NCBI GenBank assembly: GCA_030737875.1
Contig: CM060911.1
Coordinates: 94,198,599-94,262,598 of the forward strand
Origin: Allium sativum
Lineage: Eukaryota; Streptophyta; Magnoliopsida; Asparagales; Amaryllidaceae
Length of the DNA: 64,000 nucleotides
Direction: 5' to 3'
In this document: positions 38,939 to 52,390 of the stretch, piece by piece
Layout: each line of letters opens with the position of its first letter
Position numbering within the stretch: the stretch's first letter is position 1
Made by a program: the position numbers and the translations under genes
Notes under the pieces: model-generated
What the model was told of the DNA's origin: nothing
The model's database searches: none
What the model saw: the letters and a program-made list of their open reading frames with translations, nothing else

Positions 38939-39980
38939 ATCTCCCCCACTTAAAACTTTTCGTCCCCGAAAAGGAACAAAGTCGAAAGTGGTTTGATTAA
39001 CCAGCTCTACGCTCGGTCGGGCTTCCATTCTCCAACTTTTCAGTTTCTGAGAATTTTCAAAACTTCAAAAATTTGGCTAACACCCTAAATTTTCGAAAAA
39101 TTTCGCCATAACCTCCCCTGCACCGGGAGCATCGGGGAATTTCAAATAGCTTCCCCGGTCCTTCAGATCTCAAAAAGAAAAAGAAAAAGCCAAGCGGTTA
39201 GCCAATAGGCTCACAAAATCATCATCACCCAAACAAAACAGGAAATTATGTAGTAAACATGTACCTATTTGTCGGGCAAACAAATTTTATTCTCTGCTCT
39301 AGCCTCCTTGCTATGACCTGTTCAATATAAGTATATGTATGTGCAAGCAAATGCGACCAATTATCAATACAGTGCAATATTTGATTCAATTAGGCATAAG
39401 TGTCTCAAAATTAGCAAACAAATAAACAAACAATGCAAACATCAATCGATTAGTGAATTAGAGTTTTCAAATTCATAATTTTGATACATATACAAAAAAT
39501 CTTGTTTTTGGTGCCAATTCACAACAATGTGTTCTAACTATATTAGTTTTGGTTCTCACACCAGTCTAATGGAAATATATAGATAATCACACCTTCGTTA
39601 CTCGAACATGAATACTAATGACGACTAGTCAATCATCAGAATCATCTTCGGGCCACTAGAGTATGATTCTATATCTATCCAATATATTAAAACTTCGAAT
39701 ATACGTTCATGACGCGTATATGCAAAATCTTTATATACTCGATTGTCCATATTCAAAATAAATAAATAGTCAAATACGTTTTAAAATGGTTTAAATTTTC
39801 TAAACAAAATGGTTTTCAATTGAAAAATATACTCTTTACACTCGTTCTAGGATACTACTGATCCTATCTCTAACGAGTCATTCTAATTGGATGTTGCTAA
39901 TCCAATATCTGATGAATTCTTTCGTATGGTTCTAATGTGTCTTGTTCTCAAGCTCTGTAAACCAAAGCTCTGATACCAAA
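38939..39980 (-). other. Non-coding interior of L2
   Basis: Holds the primer site (39967-39978, minus strand TGGTATCAGAGC) and the polypurine tract (38939-38951). Between them is only short, low-complexity sequence with a C-rich tract (acctcccctgcaccggg near 39111) and the motif gccaagcggttagcc. It matches parts of the L1 interior (49060-50210). No frame over 60 codons is present. Confidence 0.85.
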
Positions 39981-42900
39981 TGTGACGGCCTGGAATTTCG
40001 CTCGATCTGAATCAGTCGTTAAACCGATCTAAACCGTTCGAAACCCCTGACTGTTGAGAACAGGACAAATCAGAACACAAACAGAAGAACATTTCATTGT
40101 ATATTACAACAACGCATCAGATTACAAGAATATAAAGAGTATAAATGAATAAATATTACACAGAAATATCAGAGATTTAAATTACATTTAAATACATAGC
40201 AGCGGAAAAATAATATAAAGCACAACTGAAAGTGATATACGGATACAGAGCTTTCCGGATATCATTCCAGCTGTAAACCAGGATCCTGTGAATATAAATC
40301 TGCAAAACCAAAACTACTAGCTGCCCGTGCGGAAAATAGGGGCACCCAGAGTTTAGGTTAAAACAATAAACTCCAGGTCAGTCATGTGACTGGTGTGAGA
40401 ACTAAAACAGTTATTTAAAACTTTACTTTAAAGAGAGTAATTCAAGGGACCACGCCGTATAACACGGAACGGGTTTCCTCCCAAGAATACCAGTGCATAA
40501 AATAAACAACGCAATGCTTTTTCGAAAAATGAAGCTATTATAAGACCCAGGTCCCATCACACAATGCAACGCAAGCCGGAGGATAGGGTTTTACCTTATA
40601 ACAGCCAAACATGCTTGGTACGTTTAAAACAAATCATTTGATACTATAATAAGTGTATAGTGTCAAAACATTTCAATCATAAATATAAATCATAGACGGC
40701 ATAGTATCCCATGCTACTATGTCGCCATACTAGGCTCTACAAATAAAGCCGAAATACACGTATTGGAAATTGGATTCTGTCATGAGTCGAGGCAAGGGGC
40801 AAGCTCCTCTCCGCGTTCGAGACACTCTAGCAAATGCTCAGGACTACGCACACTGGGTAACCCTTGGATCGGTTGGGCCGGTCCTCACTTACGTTAGAGG
40901 ATTGGCAATTCCTGAACACACGTTTCCCGGTCCTTACAGACCTATAATCGAGGCGCCTCGCATCCAACAACCACAAAGGTGAAAAGTATATAAATGTCAG
41001 GGCTGGTAAGTCACTGACACCACCAAAGCTAGAAAGAAACGTCGTGTTCTCCCAACGGCCCGTATCCCGTTTTTAACTCATACCGAGGTGTGAGGCTCGC
41101 GAATACACGTTATACACAAAGCTGCCACGTAGGCGTGCTTTGATCATCAACCACAAGGCTTTGCTTTTCAACAGAAGCCTTGATCCTTGCATCTTAGCGT
41201 GCCACACAGGCAATTCATGCCATGCGACTGATGTCCATCGATATACAACCTCTGAGCTCGTATGTCTCAGAGAAGGGCGTTAAGCAAAAGAATAAATTCT
41301 TCGCCGCCAAACAGATGTATATTTAATAGAAATCAATCAACACAGAATAAAATCCAGTGTCAGACACACAATCCATTTACAAGTCCGTTCTGGGTCTGAA
41401 CGAAACCGGAGGCACTTTCCTCGCATATCCATCCATCTCCAAGTACGTCTGGACGACCACCAACTATTTCCATCCTCTTAGGTGTACAGCCCAATCAGGA
41501 TCGTCAGTAATAATCCAAACGATGTGAAGACTTCCGGTCTTCGACCACCGTCTTCATCTTCGACATATCGTCGAATCGGTTATTCAGAATGGGTATAAAC
41601 CCGTACTTTCCGAACAACCCGCGTATATTGAAAACAAATGTTACACAAACACAACATACGCCTCATTCCAATTCATTAGTCACTAACCGCAAATTAGCAA
41701 GAGAACAATTTCCTAAACATTAACCCCGAAGGCCGAAACCAACATCAGATCAATACCCAGGAAACCATTCTTCTTAGCCAACCTACAGCTAGTTTCTAAA
41801 TTCCACATTCTTAGGGAAAGGTTCCCATTAATTTTATCCAAGATAAATTCTTTAAAATTTATCCTGTAATCTTCCTTTGGATGTCATTTAAAACCAAATT
41901 ATGGTTTTTCCAACTAGTCGAGATTAGCGAACCGTAACGAAGTAATTATTTATTTTATTTCCCAATCCCAACCTATTCATCCCATGAAGCAAAACTGGTA
42001 ATACTCCATATCTAACACCGTGGTGTTATCGGTAAAATTAATTACCATTTCACGTTCAAATCTAATTAAAGATTTAACTATCGCTTTGGAGCAAAACTGG
42101 TGATACTCCATTCTCGCTCATCTTCTAAATTTGGTAATTTAGATTATCAATTCGAATTTCAATCTAATTGCAGATTCAATAAAACTCCTTTTACTGGGTT
42201 AAAGAACTAGGTGTTATTTAAAACACAGTTCACGACAAACCCAAATCACATTCTATTCGTTATCGGGTTAAAGAACTAGTGTTATTTAAAACACTGTTCA
42301 CGATAAACCCATTTCAAATTTAATCAAATATATTAGAAATTCGATGATTTAAAACCCCTTTTTAAATCTAATTCATTTATTTAAAAATGATTGGGTTTTA
42401 AATTAGTTCAAAACTAGTTCATTTCGATAAAAATCTATTTTTATCTTTTCAAATATGGAGTTTTTCACCCCAATTTTTCTCAAATCATTTCTTATGATTT
42501 TTCACAAATTATTGATATTTTTAATAATTTTATCAAGGCCCGTACAGTCGATTTCCAACAATGACCATCGAACTGCACTTACAGCGACCTTTTTCGAATT
42601 TGATTTGGACGTACTCCAAATCCAACCGTTAGATTTTGAATTTCTAATATTCTTTAGAAAGCTCTTTTCGATACGAACCCAACGGTTCCGGTTTTAGGAG
42701 AATCCGACGGTCGGATCTCCCGTAATGTCCGTTTGAAATAAATGGTCGAAATTTACGAACTGCCGCGGCGCGGCGCGTTCTATTCAGGCCATTATATTAT
42801 ATATATAATATATATAATATATATTTCATCGATTTCTATTTAAAACGAATTATATATTTAGTTTTGAATTCGTTTCAAAAGCAAAGTCAACTTCTATTTC

Positions 42901-45900
42901 AATTCAAATCAAAATTGAATTCTTCTTTATAAATTCGTTTTAAAATTCATTTCTATTCAATTCAAATTTCAATTTAATTTGAATTCATTTCACTTCATTT
43001 TAAATTCAATTCGAATTCGTTTCTCAATTCAATTCAATTCAATTCAAATTGGTTTTCTATTCGATTCAAATTCATTTTCTATTCAAATTAAATTCGTTTC
43101 GTTTTCTATTTGAATCAAGTTCATTATATATTCAATTTGAAATCAAATTGGTTTTCTATTCGATTTAATTCGAAATCGTTTTATATTCAACTCAAATCGA
43201 AATCGTTATATATTCAATTCATTTCGAAATCGTTATATATTCAATTCATTTCGAAATCGTTATATATTCAATTCATTTCGAAATCGTTATATATTCAATT
43301 CATTTCGAAATCGTTATATATTCAATTACGAATGTAATCGATATAAATATCGTTCGCGTCAAAATGGCGCATCACTAATCAACACGGCTTTATATATTCT
43401 ATTTCAAATATTTCTTTTTGTCAACACACGACTAATCTCAACGAATGAGTACCGTCCATGTGTGACTATTTTTGTTAAATTATTTCGTTCAACACATGAC
43501 TAATCCCAACGGATGAGTATAGTCAACACATGAACCTTTATTTTATATTGATAAAGATGTAAATTTTATTATAAAAATAATTCGTTCAACACATGACTAA
43601 TATCAACGGATGAATATAGTCAACACATGAACCTTTATTTTATATTGATAAAGATGTAAATTTTATTATAAAAATAATTCGTTCAACACATGACTAATAT
43701 CAACGGATGAATATAGTCAACACATGAACCTTTATTTTATATTGATAAAGATGTAAATTTTATTATAAAAATAATTCGTTCAACACATGACTAATCCCAA
43801 CGGATGAGTATAGTCAACACATGAACCTTTATTTTATAATATACTTTATTTTTCAAATTGGAATGAGGCCCAATCAATTACCATATAACGTTAATTATAT
43901 GGATTTTCATACAACACATGTATACGATAGCATTGAAAAATAATCAACCATCAACCAAAGTGCATTACACTGTATAAGCATCAAATATAGATATCTAACG
44001 CTTATAACAGCCTGTCAATCAATCGATCGACATATTTAATCAATCAGGATGAGTGAACTTCATATTTCATCCCAACACCCGTGTGGGGTTTCAAACAATC
44101 AAACACAGATTTTATTTGTGCAGTTGGGCGATGTGTAAAATTTATCGACCCAATCAATATCAGTCAAATAGGTGTACATAAACAAACCGTCCGGTTTGTA
44201 AATGAATATTTATTTATTCACATTCACGTTAAAAATTATATTTTTAACGATAAAATATTTTATTTCAACTTATGAATTTCTATTCAGTTCATTTATTCAA
44301 TAAAAATGATATTTTTATTTTTCTAACATATTTTAGAAAATTTCGGCGGCATAACGGCACGATACTAGAAACGGGACAAGGCCCAGCCTTATCCCCGGTC
44401 TAGTGAAGGCCCACGCCATTCACACATCAATCAAATCAATTTCATTATGCAAACCACAAAATTTGGAGTAAGAGTCTAACCTAGCCTTACTCCTTCGCCT
44501 TATAACGGCGCACGTCTAATCCTAACCAATTTATCGATTCGATTTTTCACACCACAAACCACATTCAAACCAATATCGCAATCAATCACCAAACAGTCAA
44601 ACAAACAAGTCCATGGTCTGTGGACGATTGTGTCGGGTGCTACTAAGCACCGTCTGCATCCTAGTATATATATAACTAGAAAAATTAAATTGAAAGGTGA
44701 GAAGTTCTCACATATAGCTATCCTAGCTCCACGGCTCTTCATTTTCGAATCTTTGTCAGCTTCGTCGCCCGTAGCCACTACATATATAAAAATCGAATTT
44801 TGACTTCGTTATTCAATATATAAAAATCGAATTTTTATTTCACTTCTCAATATATAAAAATCGAATTTTTAGTTCGCTATTCAATATATAAAAATCGAAT
44901 TTCCATTTCAAAGTTCAATATATAAAAATCGAATTTCCATTTCAAAGTTCAATATATAAAAATCGAATTTCCATTTCAAAGTTCAATATATAAAAATCGA
45001 ATTTCCATTTCAAAGTTCAATATATAAAAATCGAATTTCCATTTCAAAGTTCAATATGTAAAAATCGAATTTTTACTTCAAAGTTCAATATATAAAAATC
45101 GACTTTTTACTTCAAAGTTCAATATATAAAAATCGACTTTTTACTTCAAAGTTCAATATATAAAAATCGACTTTTCTATCGCTATGTCAAATAGATAAAA
45201 ATTATATTTTTATCACGCTATTTTCCACATAAAGATTTCGCCTTTTCTAAAATAAAGATTTAGCCTTTTCAAAAATAAAGTTTTCGCCTTTATAAAAAAT
45301 AAAGTTTTCGCCTTTAAAAATCACCACTTTATCTCAACGTATATAAAATAAAAATCAGATTTTTATTTCGTTACATACACAAAGATGATATCTTTATATC
45401 CTCTATCCTATAAAGATTATATTTTTAATACTTTAAAAATATAAAAATCATATTTTTAATATTTCTATATAGTAAAGATTATATTTTTAATACTTTAACT
45501 AACCAAAAATCATATTTTGACATCATCTATATAGTAAGGACTATATTTTTAATACTTTGAAAATATAAAAATCATATTTTTAATACTTTAAAAATATAAA
45601 AATCATATTTTTCTTTAACTAAAAATCAAATCTTTTTTTTAATCAGTTTTAATCCTTTTGAAAAATCAGTTTTTATTTTCTTTTAAAACAGTTTTTATAA
45701 TTCTTTTAAAAATTCTGTTTTTAAAACCCTTTTAAAAATTCTGTTTTTAGAACTCTTTTAAAAAAACAAAACAGTTTTAAAATTCCTAAAACAATCAGTT
45801 TTTACTCTAAAAAAAATTAGTCTATATAATTTTAAAAAACAGTTAAACAGTTTTTAAATTATTTAAAAATACAGTTTTAAAACTATACTGTAACACAAAA

Positions 45901-47171
45901 ATAAAAACAAAAACAAAATAATTTAAACACTCACCTCAATTTCGGTGGTGTTCGTCGGTGGCGAGCTTCGATTGGGGGGAGGGCTGCGTCGATTGAAGAA
46001 AAGGGGGGTTTCGAGGGCGTCGGTCTTCGTCAGAGGGAGGAGGAGAGCAATAGGAGGGCGGAGGGGTTCTGGCGTGCGAGGACGAGATGGAGGAGGGAGG
46101 GCACGGTGGCGCGGTGGTGGCCCAGGGAGGAGGCGGCGGCGTGATGGCGGGATCGAGGGATCCGTTGTTTTTTTCTTTTTTTTTTTTTTTTTTTTAAAAT
46201 CGGAAATGAAGGAATAAAGGGGGGGGGGGGGGGCAGAAGATAAGGGAAAAAAAAGGGGGGGTTATAGAAAATTATATATATTAATTAATTTATTTAACTC
46301 CCAAAATTCTTGTTTATTAATACGAACACCGATACGAACCCAACGACTATCGTCCCTAGCTAAATACCCCCATTCCGAACACAATGGGATATGCATCGTA
46401 AGCTGATTCGACTGTTTGAATCAGTTTCTGTTAAATTTACACTTAAATCGCTATATTGAATTTTAAACGTACATTTCAAATTACCGGGGTCACATACTAA
46501 CTCTATAAATTCCATAAAAATATTTTCTAGCTTCGTATTGATGATACAGTCCTAACAAAACTAGTTTCGTCGAATTCTGAGACCGTATGAAAAATGGCCA
46601 ATTTCCAGTCGATTAAAATCAACTGAAACTGGTCAAACGCGTTTTCCTTCGCCACGCTCACATATTGATTCGAAAAATTATGAAATTTGGAATCTAGCAA
46701 TAACTCGACATCACGGATCCAACAAAACTGGTTTCGTCGAAATCCGAGGTCATTTGCAAAATGTCCATTTTTAAGGGCCTGAATTCCATAGCGACTATTC
46801 AGAATTTTCAATTGGACATATCTCTCAATTTTTAAAGTGAAATCTCAGTTTCTTACATCCGTTAGAAAGATATTATCAATTAGATCCTAATGTTTTTGGT
46901 TTCACTAAAATCCGGATTGTTTTGCACCCGGTACATTCAATTGAAGTTTGAAATCGAATTATCGAACTACCGCGCCATTTTCAATTCTATTTATAATTAT
47001 ATATAAATATTTATATTCTAACGACGGCGTATATAATATATACGTCGATTCTATATTCAAAATAAATTTTACGTCGATACTATTTAAAATAATTCATTTT
47101 AAATAATCAAAATTCGTTAAAATTGCCAAAATAAAAATTTTAAACTGGCCCAGAATTTCCGGGTTATTACA
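39981..47171 (-). repeat. 5' LTR of L2
   Basis: 7191 bp, the partner of 31775-38938. It contains the same arrays, GC-rich leader and 3' module, plus one extra 34 bp unit and a longer G run near 46220. Confidence 0.95.
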
Positions 47172-47176
47172 GGTTG

Positions 47177-49059
47177 GGATTGGGAAATTAAACAAATGAT
47201 TACTTCGGTAAGGTGCGCTAATCCCGACTAGTTTGGATAAACCTTAATTTGGTTTGAATTGATATCCAATGTGAGATTAAAGAATAAATTTAAAGAATTT
47301 ATCTTTGATAAAATTAATGGGAACCTTTCCCAAAGGGTATGAATATTTAAATAGAAGAATATTCAGGATTGGAATGAGGCGTATGTTGTGTTTTTATAGC
47401 ACTTGTTTATTATATACGCGAGTTATTCGTAAAGGCCGGGTTTATACCCATTCTGAATAACTGATTAGACGATAAGTCGACGATGAAGACGGTGGTTGAA
47501 GACCGGAGGTCTTCACATCGTTTGGATGATTACTGATGTCTTGATTGGGTTGTACACCCAAGACGAGGTAATAAGTGGTGATCATCCAGACGTACTTGGA
47601 TATCGACGGATATATGGGGACCTCTCTCCTGTGTTGGACATATGGGACGAGGAATAAGGTGCCTCCGGTTTCCTTCAGACCCAAAATGAACTTGTAAATG
47701 GATGTGTGTCTGACATTGGATTTTATTCTGTGTTGATTGATTTCTATTAAATATATATTTGTTTGGTGGCGGAGAATTTAAACTCTTTCTTAATGCCTTT
47801 CTCTGAGACGTACGAGCTCAGAGGTTATATATCGATAGACATCAGTCGTATGGTGTGAATTTCCTGTGTGGCATGCTGAGATGTAGATGATCAAGGCTTT
47901 GGTTGAAAAGGAAAGTCTTGTGGTTGATGATCAAAGCACGACTTTAATATAGCATAGCTTTGTGTATAGCGTTAATTCGCGAGCCTCACATCTCGGTATG
48001 AGTTAAAAACGGGATAATGGACCCAAGGAGGACATGACGTTTCTTTCTAGCTATGGGTGGTGTCGGGGTTTTGCAAGCCCCGACATTTTTATATTTTTAC
48101 CTATGTGGTTGTTGGAATGCGAGGCGCGTCAGATATATCGGTCTTTACGGAACTGATGTTTATTGAGTCATCTGGCTCATAGACACCTTATAGGGCGGGA
48201 AAACGTGTGTTCTTGAGTATTAATCCTCAAATGCAAGGGAGGACCGACCTAGAAAAATCCAAGGGTCTACTACGGGAGATCCTAAGGCATTTGCTAGAGT
48301 GTTTTGAAGTCGGCGAGGAGTACATCCCTTGCCTCGACTCATGACGGAAATCCAATTTCCAATACGTGACATTCAGTTTTATTTGTAGAGCCTAGTATGG
48401 CGACATAGTGGGATGGGGCACAATGCCGTCTATGATTGATACATTTATATTTGAAATGTTTGGCTATAATAAGGTAAAACTCTATCCTCCGGCTTGCGTT
48501 GCATTGTGTGATGGGACCTGAGTCTTATAATAGCTTCAATTTCCAAAAGGCATTGCGCTGTTTATTCTATGCACTGGTATTCTTGGGAGGAAACCTATTC
48601 CTTGTTATACAGCGTGGTCCCTTGATTTACTTTATTTTTAAAGTAAAGATTTAATAGCTGTTTTAGTTCTCACACGAGTCACATGACTGACCTGGAGTTT
48701 ATTGTTTTAACCTAAACTATGGGTGCCCCTATTTTTCCTGCACGGACAGCTAGTAGTTTTGGTTTTCCAAATTTATATTCACTGGATCCTGGTTTACAGC
48801 TGGAATGATATTTGGAAAGCTCTGTATCCGTGTATCTCTTTCTGTTGTGTTTTGTATTATTTTCCGCTGCATTGTATAAATCTTTGATATTTATCAAATG
48901 TGTATTATTTTTTCATACTCTGTATATTCTAGTACTCTGATGTAAATTGTCGTAATAAGCAATGAAATATTCTTCTGTTTGTGTTTTGATTTGTCGTGTT
49001 CTCAACTCAATCTGTTCTTTCTCTTCTCTTCGGAGACTGGGGAAGTTCGGGTCGTTTCA
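47177..49059 (+). repeat. 5' LTR of L1, second part
   Basis: Resumes L1 after the GGTTG duplication and ends GGGTCGTTTCA at 49059. It carries the 3' module shared by all the large LTRs: the palindrome gaagaccggaggtcttc (47498-47514), the cctcgactcatgac motif (48331-48344) and a polyadenylation-like region (gtcgtaataagcaatgaaat, 48948-48967). Confidence 0.9.
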
Positions 49060-50214
49060 GTTGGTATCAGAGCTTTGGTTTACAGAGCTCGAGAACAAGG
49101 CATATTAGAACCAAACGAAAAAATTCATCAGAGATTGGATTAGTAATATCCAATGAGAATGACTCGTTAGAGATGGGATCAGTAGTATCCTAGAACAAGT
49201 GTGAAGAGTAGTGTTATTCTTGAAATAAAAATGAAAACAAATTTTGTTTTGAAAATTTAAACTTTATTCAACGTATTTGAATATTTATTTTAAATTGATT
49301 TGGACAATCTAGTATATGGAGATTTTGCATATACGCCTTGCAAACGTGTATACGAAGCCTTAAATATATTGGATAGATATAGAACCACACTCTAGACGCC
49401 TGGGCATGGTTCTGATGATAGCGATCGCATCATCAGCATTTATGTTTGAGTTTTGAAAGTGGGATATCTATATGATTCCAATTGACTGGTGTGAGAACCA
49501 AAACTAGATAGGGTTATTTGTTGTGATTTGGCATCAAAAATGGATTTTTATATATATAAAAATTATGAATTTGAAAAGCTAATAAACTAATTGATTGCTA
49601 GTTATGTTGTTTGATTATTGGTTGATTAATTAAAATTTTGAACCATTAAGCCAAATTGAATCAAATGTTGAACTGAATTGAAAATTGATTGAAATTGCAT
49701 GCCTATACAAATATATACAATGAACAGGTCATAACAGGGAAACTAAGAAGAGGAATAAAATTGTATGCCTGACAAATAGGTACGTGTTTACTAGTTTTCT
49801 TTTTCTTTTAAAGATTTATGAGCCTAAGGCTGGCCGTTTGGCATTTTCTTTTAAAGAGTTTATGAGCCTAAGGCTGGCCGCTTGGCATTTTCATTTTCTT
49901 TTAAAGAGTTTATGAGCCTAAGGCTGGCCGCTTGGCATTTTCTTTTTCTTTTAAAGAGTTTATGAGCCTAAGGCTGGCTGCTTGGCATTTTTCTTCTTTT
50001 TTTAAAGATTTATGAGCTCAAGGCTGGCCGCTTGGCATTCTCTTTTTCTTTTGGATTGATGAGGGCCCTGCGTGGCTAGTTGAGGTTTTAGATGTCTCCC
50101 CGTACAAAGGAGGTTATGGCGAAATTTTTCGAAAACTTAAGGTGTTAGCCAAATTTTTGAAGAATTTGCAAATTCTTAGAAACTGAAAAGTTGAAGAATG
50201 AAAGCCAAGCTGAA
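49060..50214 (+). other. Non-coding interior of L1
   Basis: Starts with the primer site TGGTATCAGAGC (49062-49073). A ~50 bp unit (tatgagcctaaggctggccg ... cttggcatttt) is repeated five times at about 49817-50042. The expected continuation to the purine tract is found at 53118-53198. The interior would have been ~1.2 kb without gag or pol, so L1 is also non-autonomous. Confidence 0.8.
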
Positions 50215-52390
50215 TAGTATTAGGGTTTTAATTTTCTCAATTATTTATAATATTTAATTGCTATTTTACAAATAAATCTGTAACTTTTAACCAATCTATT
50301 TCCAGTCCAGCAGAAAGTGACCCTAGCCAATAACCCATATTCCGGATCCAATGGGACAAGTCCCGTGAGCCCAAACGGCTATCTATGGCCTGAATTATTT
50401 AATTTAATAATTAAATCCTTTATTAATTTAATTTTTCTGCATAAATAAATTCACAGAGGCCACATACGGACTCAGAAAAATCCAGAAAAAATATATTTGT
50501 CTTTGTTATGACGATATGGTCCTAACAAAACTAATTTCTTTGAATTCTAAGACTGTTTGAAAAATGGCTATTTTTCAGTCGATTAAATTTAACTAAATTG
50601 AACAAAACACAGTTTCCTTCGCTACAGTCACATATTATTTCGAAAAATTCTAAAAATTGAAACCTAGCAATAATTCGACATTCCAGTTCCAACAAAAGTG
50701 GTTTCTTTGAAAACAGAGATCGTTTGAAAATTAACTACTTTCACTGGCTTTAATATTATTTAAAAATGAAAATTTTAATTTCTGCCACATTTTCCCACCA
50801 AATTATTTAAAATAAAATTTTTAAATTGGTTTGGATTTTCCAGGTCGTTACAACCGCGCCATTTCCAATTCCTTTTATAATTAAAATAAATATTTGTATT
50901 CTAATTTCGATTTAAATGAATATATACGTTCTAATTCTATTAAAACTAAATTTCTAGTTGTTATTATTTAAAATATATCAATTTATATATTCAAAATCCA
51001 CTAAAATTTCTAAAATAAAAAATTTAAATTGGTTCTGATTTTCCATGTTGTTACAATCTCCCCCACTTAAAATCTTTTACGTTTGCAAGGCGTATATGCA
51101 AAATCTCCATATACTAGATTGTCCAAATCAATTTAAAATAAATATTCAAATACGTTGAATAAAGTTTAAATTTTCAAAACAAAATTTGTTTTCATTTTTA
51201 TTTCAAAAATAACACTACTCTTCACACTTGTTCTAGGATACTACTGATCCCATCTCTAACGAGTCATTCTCATTGGATATTACTAATCCAATCTCTGATG
51301 AATTTTTTCGTTTGGTTCTAATATGCCTTGTTCTCGAGCTCTGTAAACCAAAGCTCTGATACCAACTGAAACGACCCGAACTTCCCCAGTCTCCGAAGAG
51401 AAGAGAATAACAGATTGAGTTGAGAACACGATAAATCAAAACACAAACAGAAGAATATTTCATTGCTTATTACGACAATTTACATCAGAGTACAAGAATA
51501 TGCAGAGTATGAAAAAATAATACACATTTGATAAATATCAAAGATTTACAAATTTTACAAATTTACAATGCAGCGGAAAATAATACAAAACACAACAGAA
51601 AGAGATACACGGATACAGAGCTTTCCAAATATCATTCCAGCTGTAAACCAGGATCCAGTGAATATAAATTTGGAAAACCAAAACTACTAGCTGTCCGTGC
51701 AGGAAAAATAGGGGCACCCATAGTTTAGGTTAAAACAATAAACTCCAGGTCAGTCATGTGACTCGTGTGAGAACTAAAACAGCTATTAAATCTTTACTTT
51801 AAAAATAAAGTAAATCAAGGGACCACGCTGTATAACAAGGAATAGGTTTCCTCCCAAGAATACCAGTGCATAGAATAAACAGCGCAATGCTTTTTGGAAA
51901 TTGAAGCTATTATAAGACTCAGGTCCCATCACACAATGCAACGCAAGCCGGAGGATAGAGTTTTACCTTATTATAGCCAAACATGTTTAGTACATTTAAA
52001 ACAAATCATTTTGATACTATTATAGTGTAAAGTGTATGAAAACATTTTCAAATATAAATGTATCAATCATAGATGACATAGAGCCTCATCCCACTATGTC
52101 GCCATACTAGGCTCTACAAATAAAACCGAATGTCACGTATTGGAAAATGGATTTCCGTCATGAGTCGAGGCAAGGGATGTACTCCTTGCCGACTTCAAAA
52201 CACTCTTGCAAATGCCTTAGGATCTCCCGTAGTAGACCCTTGGATTTTTCAAGGTCGGTCCTCCCTTGCATTTGAGGATTAATACTCAAGAACACACGTT
52301 TTCCCGCCCTATAAGGCGTCTATGAGCCAGATTACTCAATAAACATCGGTTCCGTAAAGACCGATATATCCGATGCGCCTCGCATTCCAA
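50211..52390 (-). other. Inverted duplicated block inside L1
   Basis: Read on the minus strand this is an internally deleted copy of L1. The LTR 3' end (52390-51367) is followed by the primer site (51364-51353) and only 311 bp of interior. Then come the purine tract (51068-51056), the LTR start (51055-50853) and the first ~640 bp of the Tekay LTR (50852-50211), with the same GCGGT junction as at 53397-53402. The block is bordered by microhomologies TGAA (50211-50214) and ATTCCAA (52384-52390). Confidence 0.85.

Larger units (their letters stand above)
31775..47171 (-). mobile_element. Element L2: giant-LTR non-autonomous Gypsy element (LARD-like)
   Basis: A 15397 bp element with direct-repeat LTRs at 31775-38938 (7164 bp) and 39981-47171 (7191 bp) and a perfect 5 bp target duplication GGTTG (31770-31774 and 47172-47176). 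On the minus strand the 5' LTR ends ...CCGTCACA and is followed by TTTGGTATCAGAGC, the Met-tRNA primer site. The 3' LTR (TGTAATAACCCGG) is preceded by AAGTGGGGGAGAT. The interior is only 1042 bp and has no gag or pol. The LTRs share ends, leader and 3' module with the Tekay-type element at 53402, its likely enzyme donor family. It is inserted in the 5' LTR of L1. Confidence 0.95.

Noticed and set aside
38939..39980. Interior of L2 as a non-coding RNA gene
   Set aside because: It is fully explained by primer site, purine tract and spacer shared with L1; no independent promoter or structure seen.
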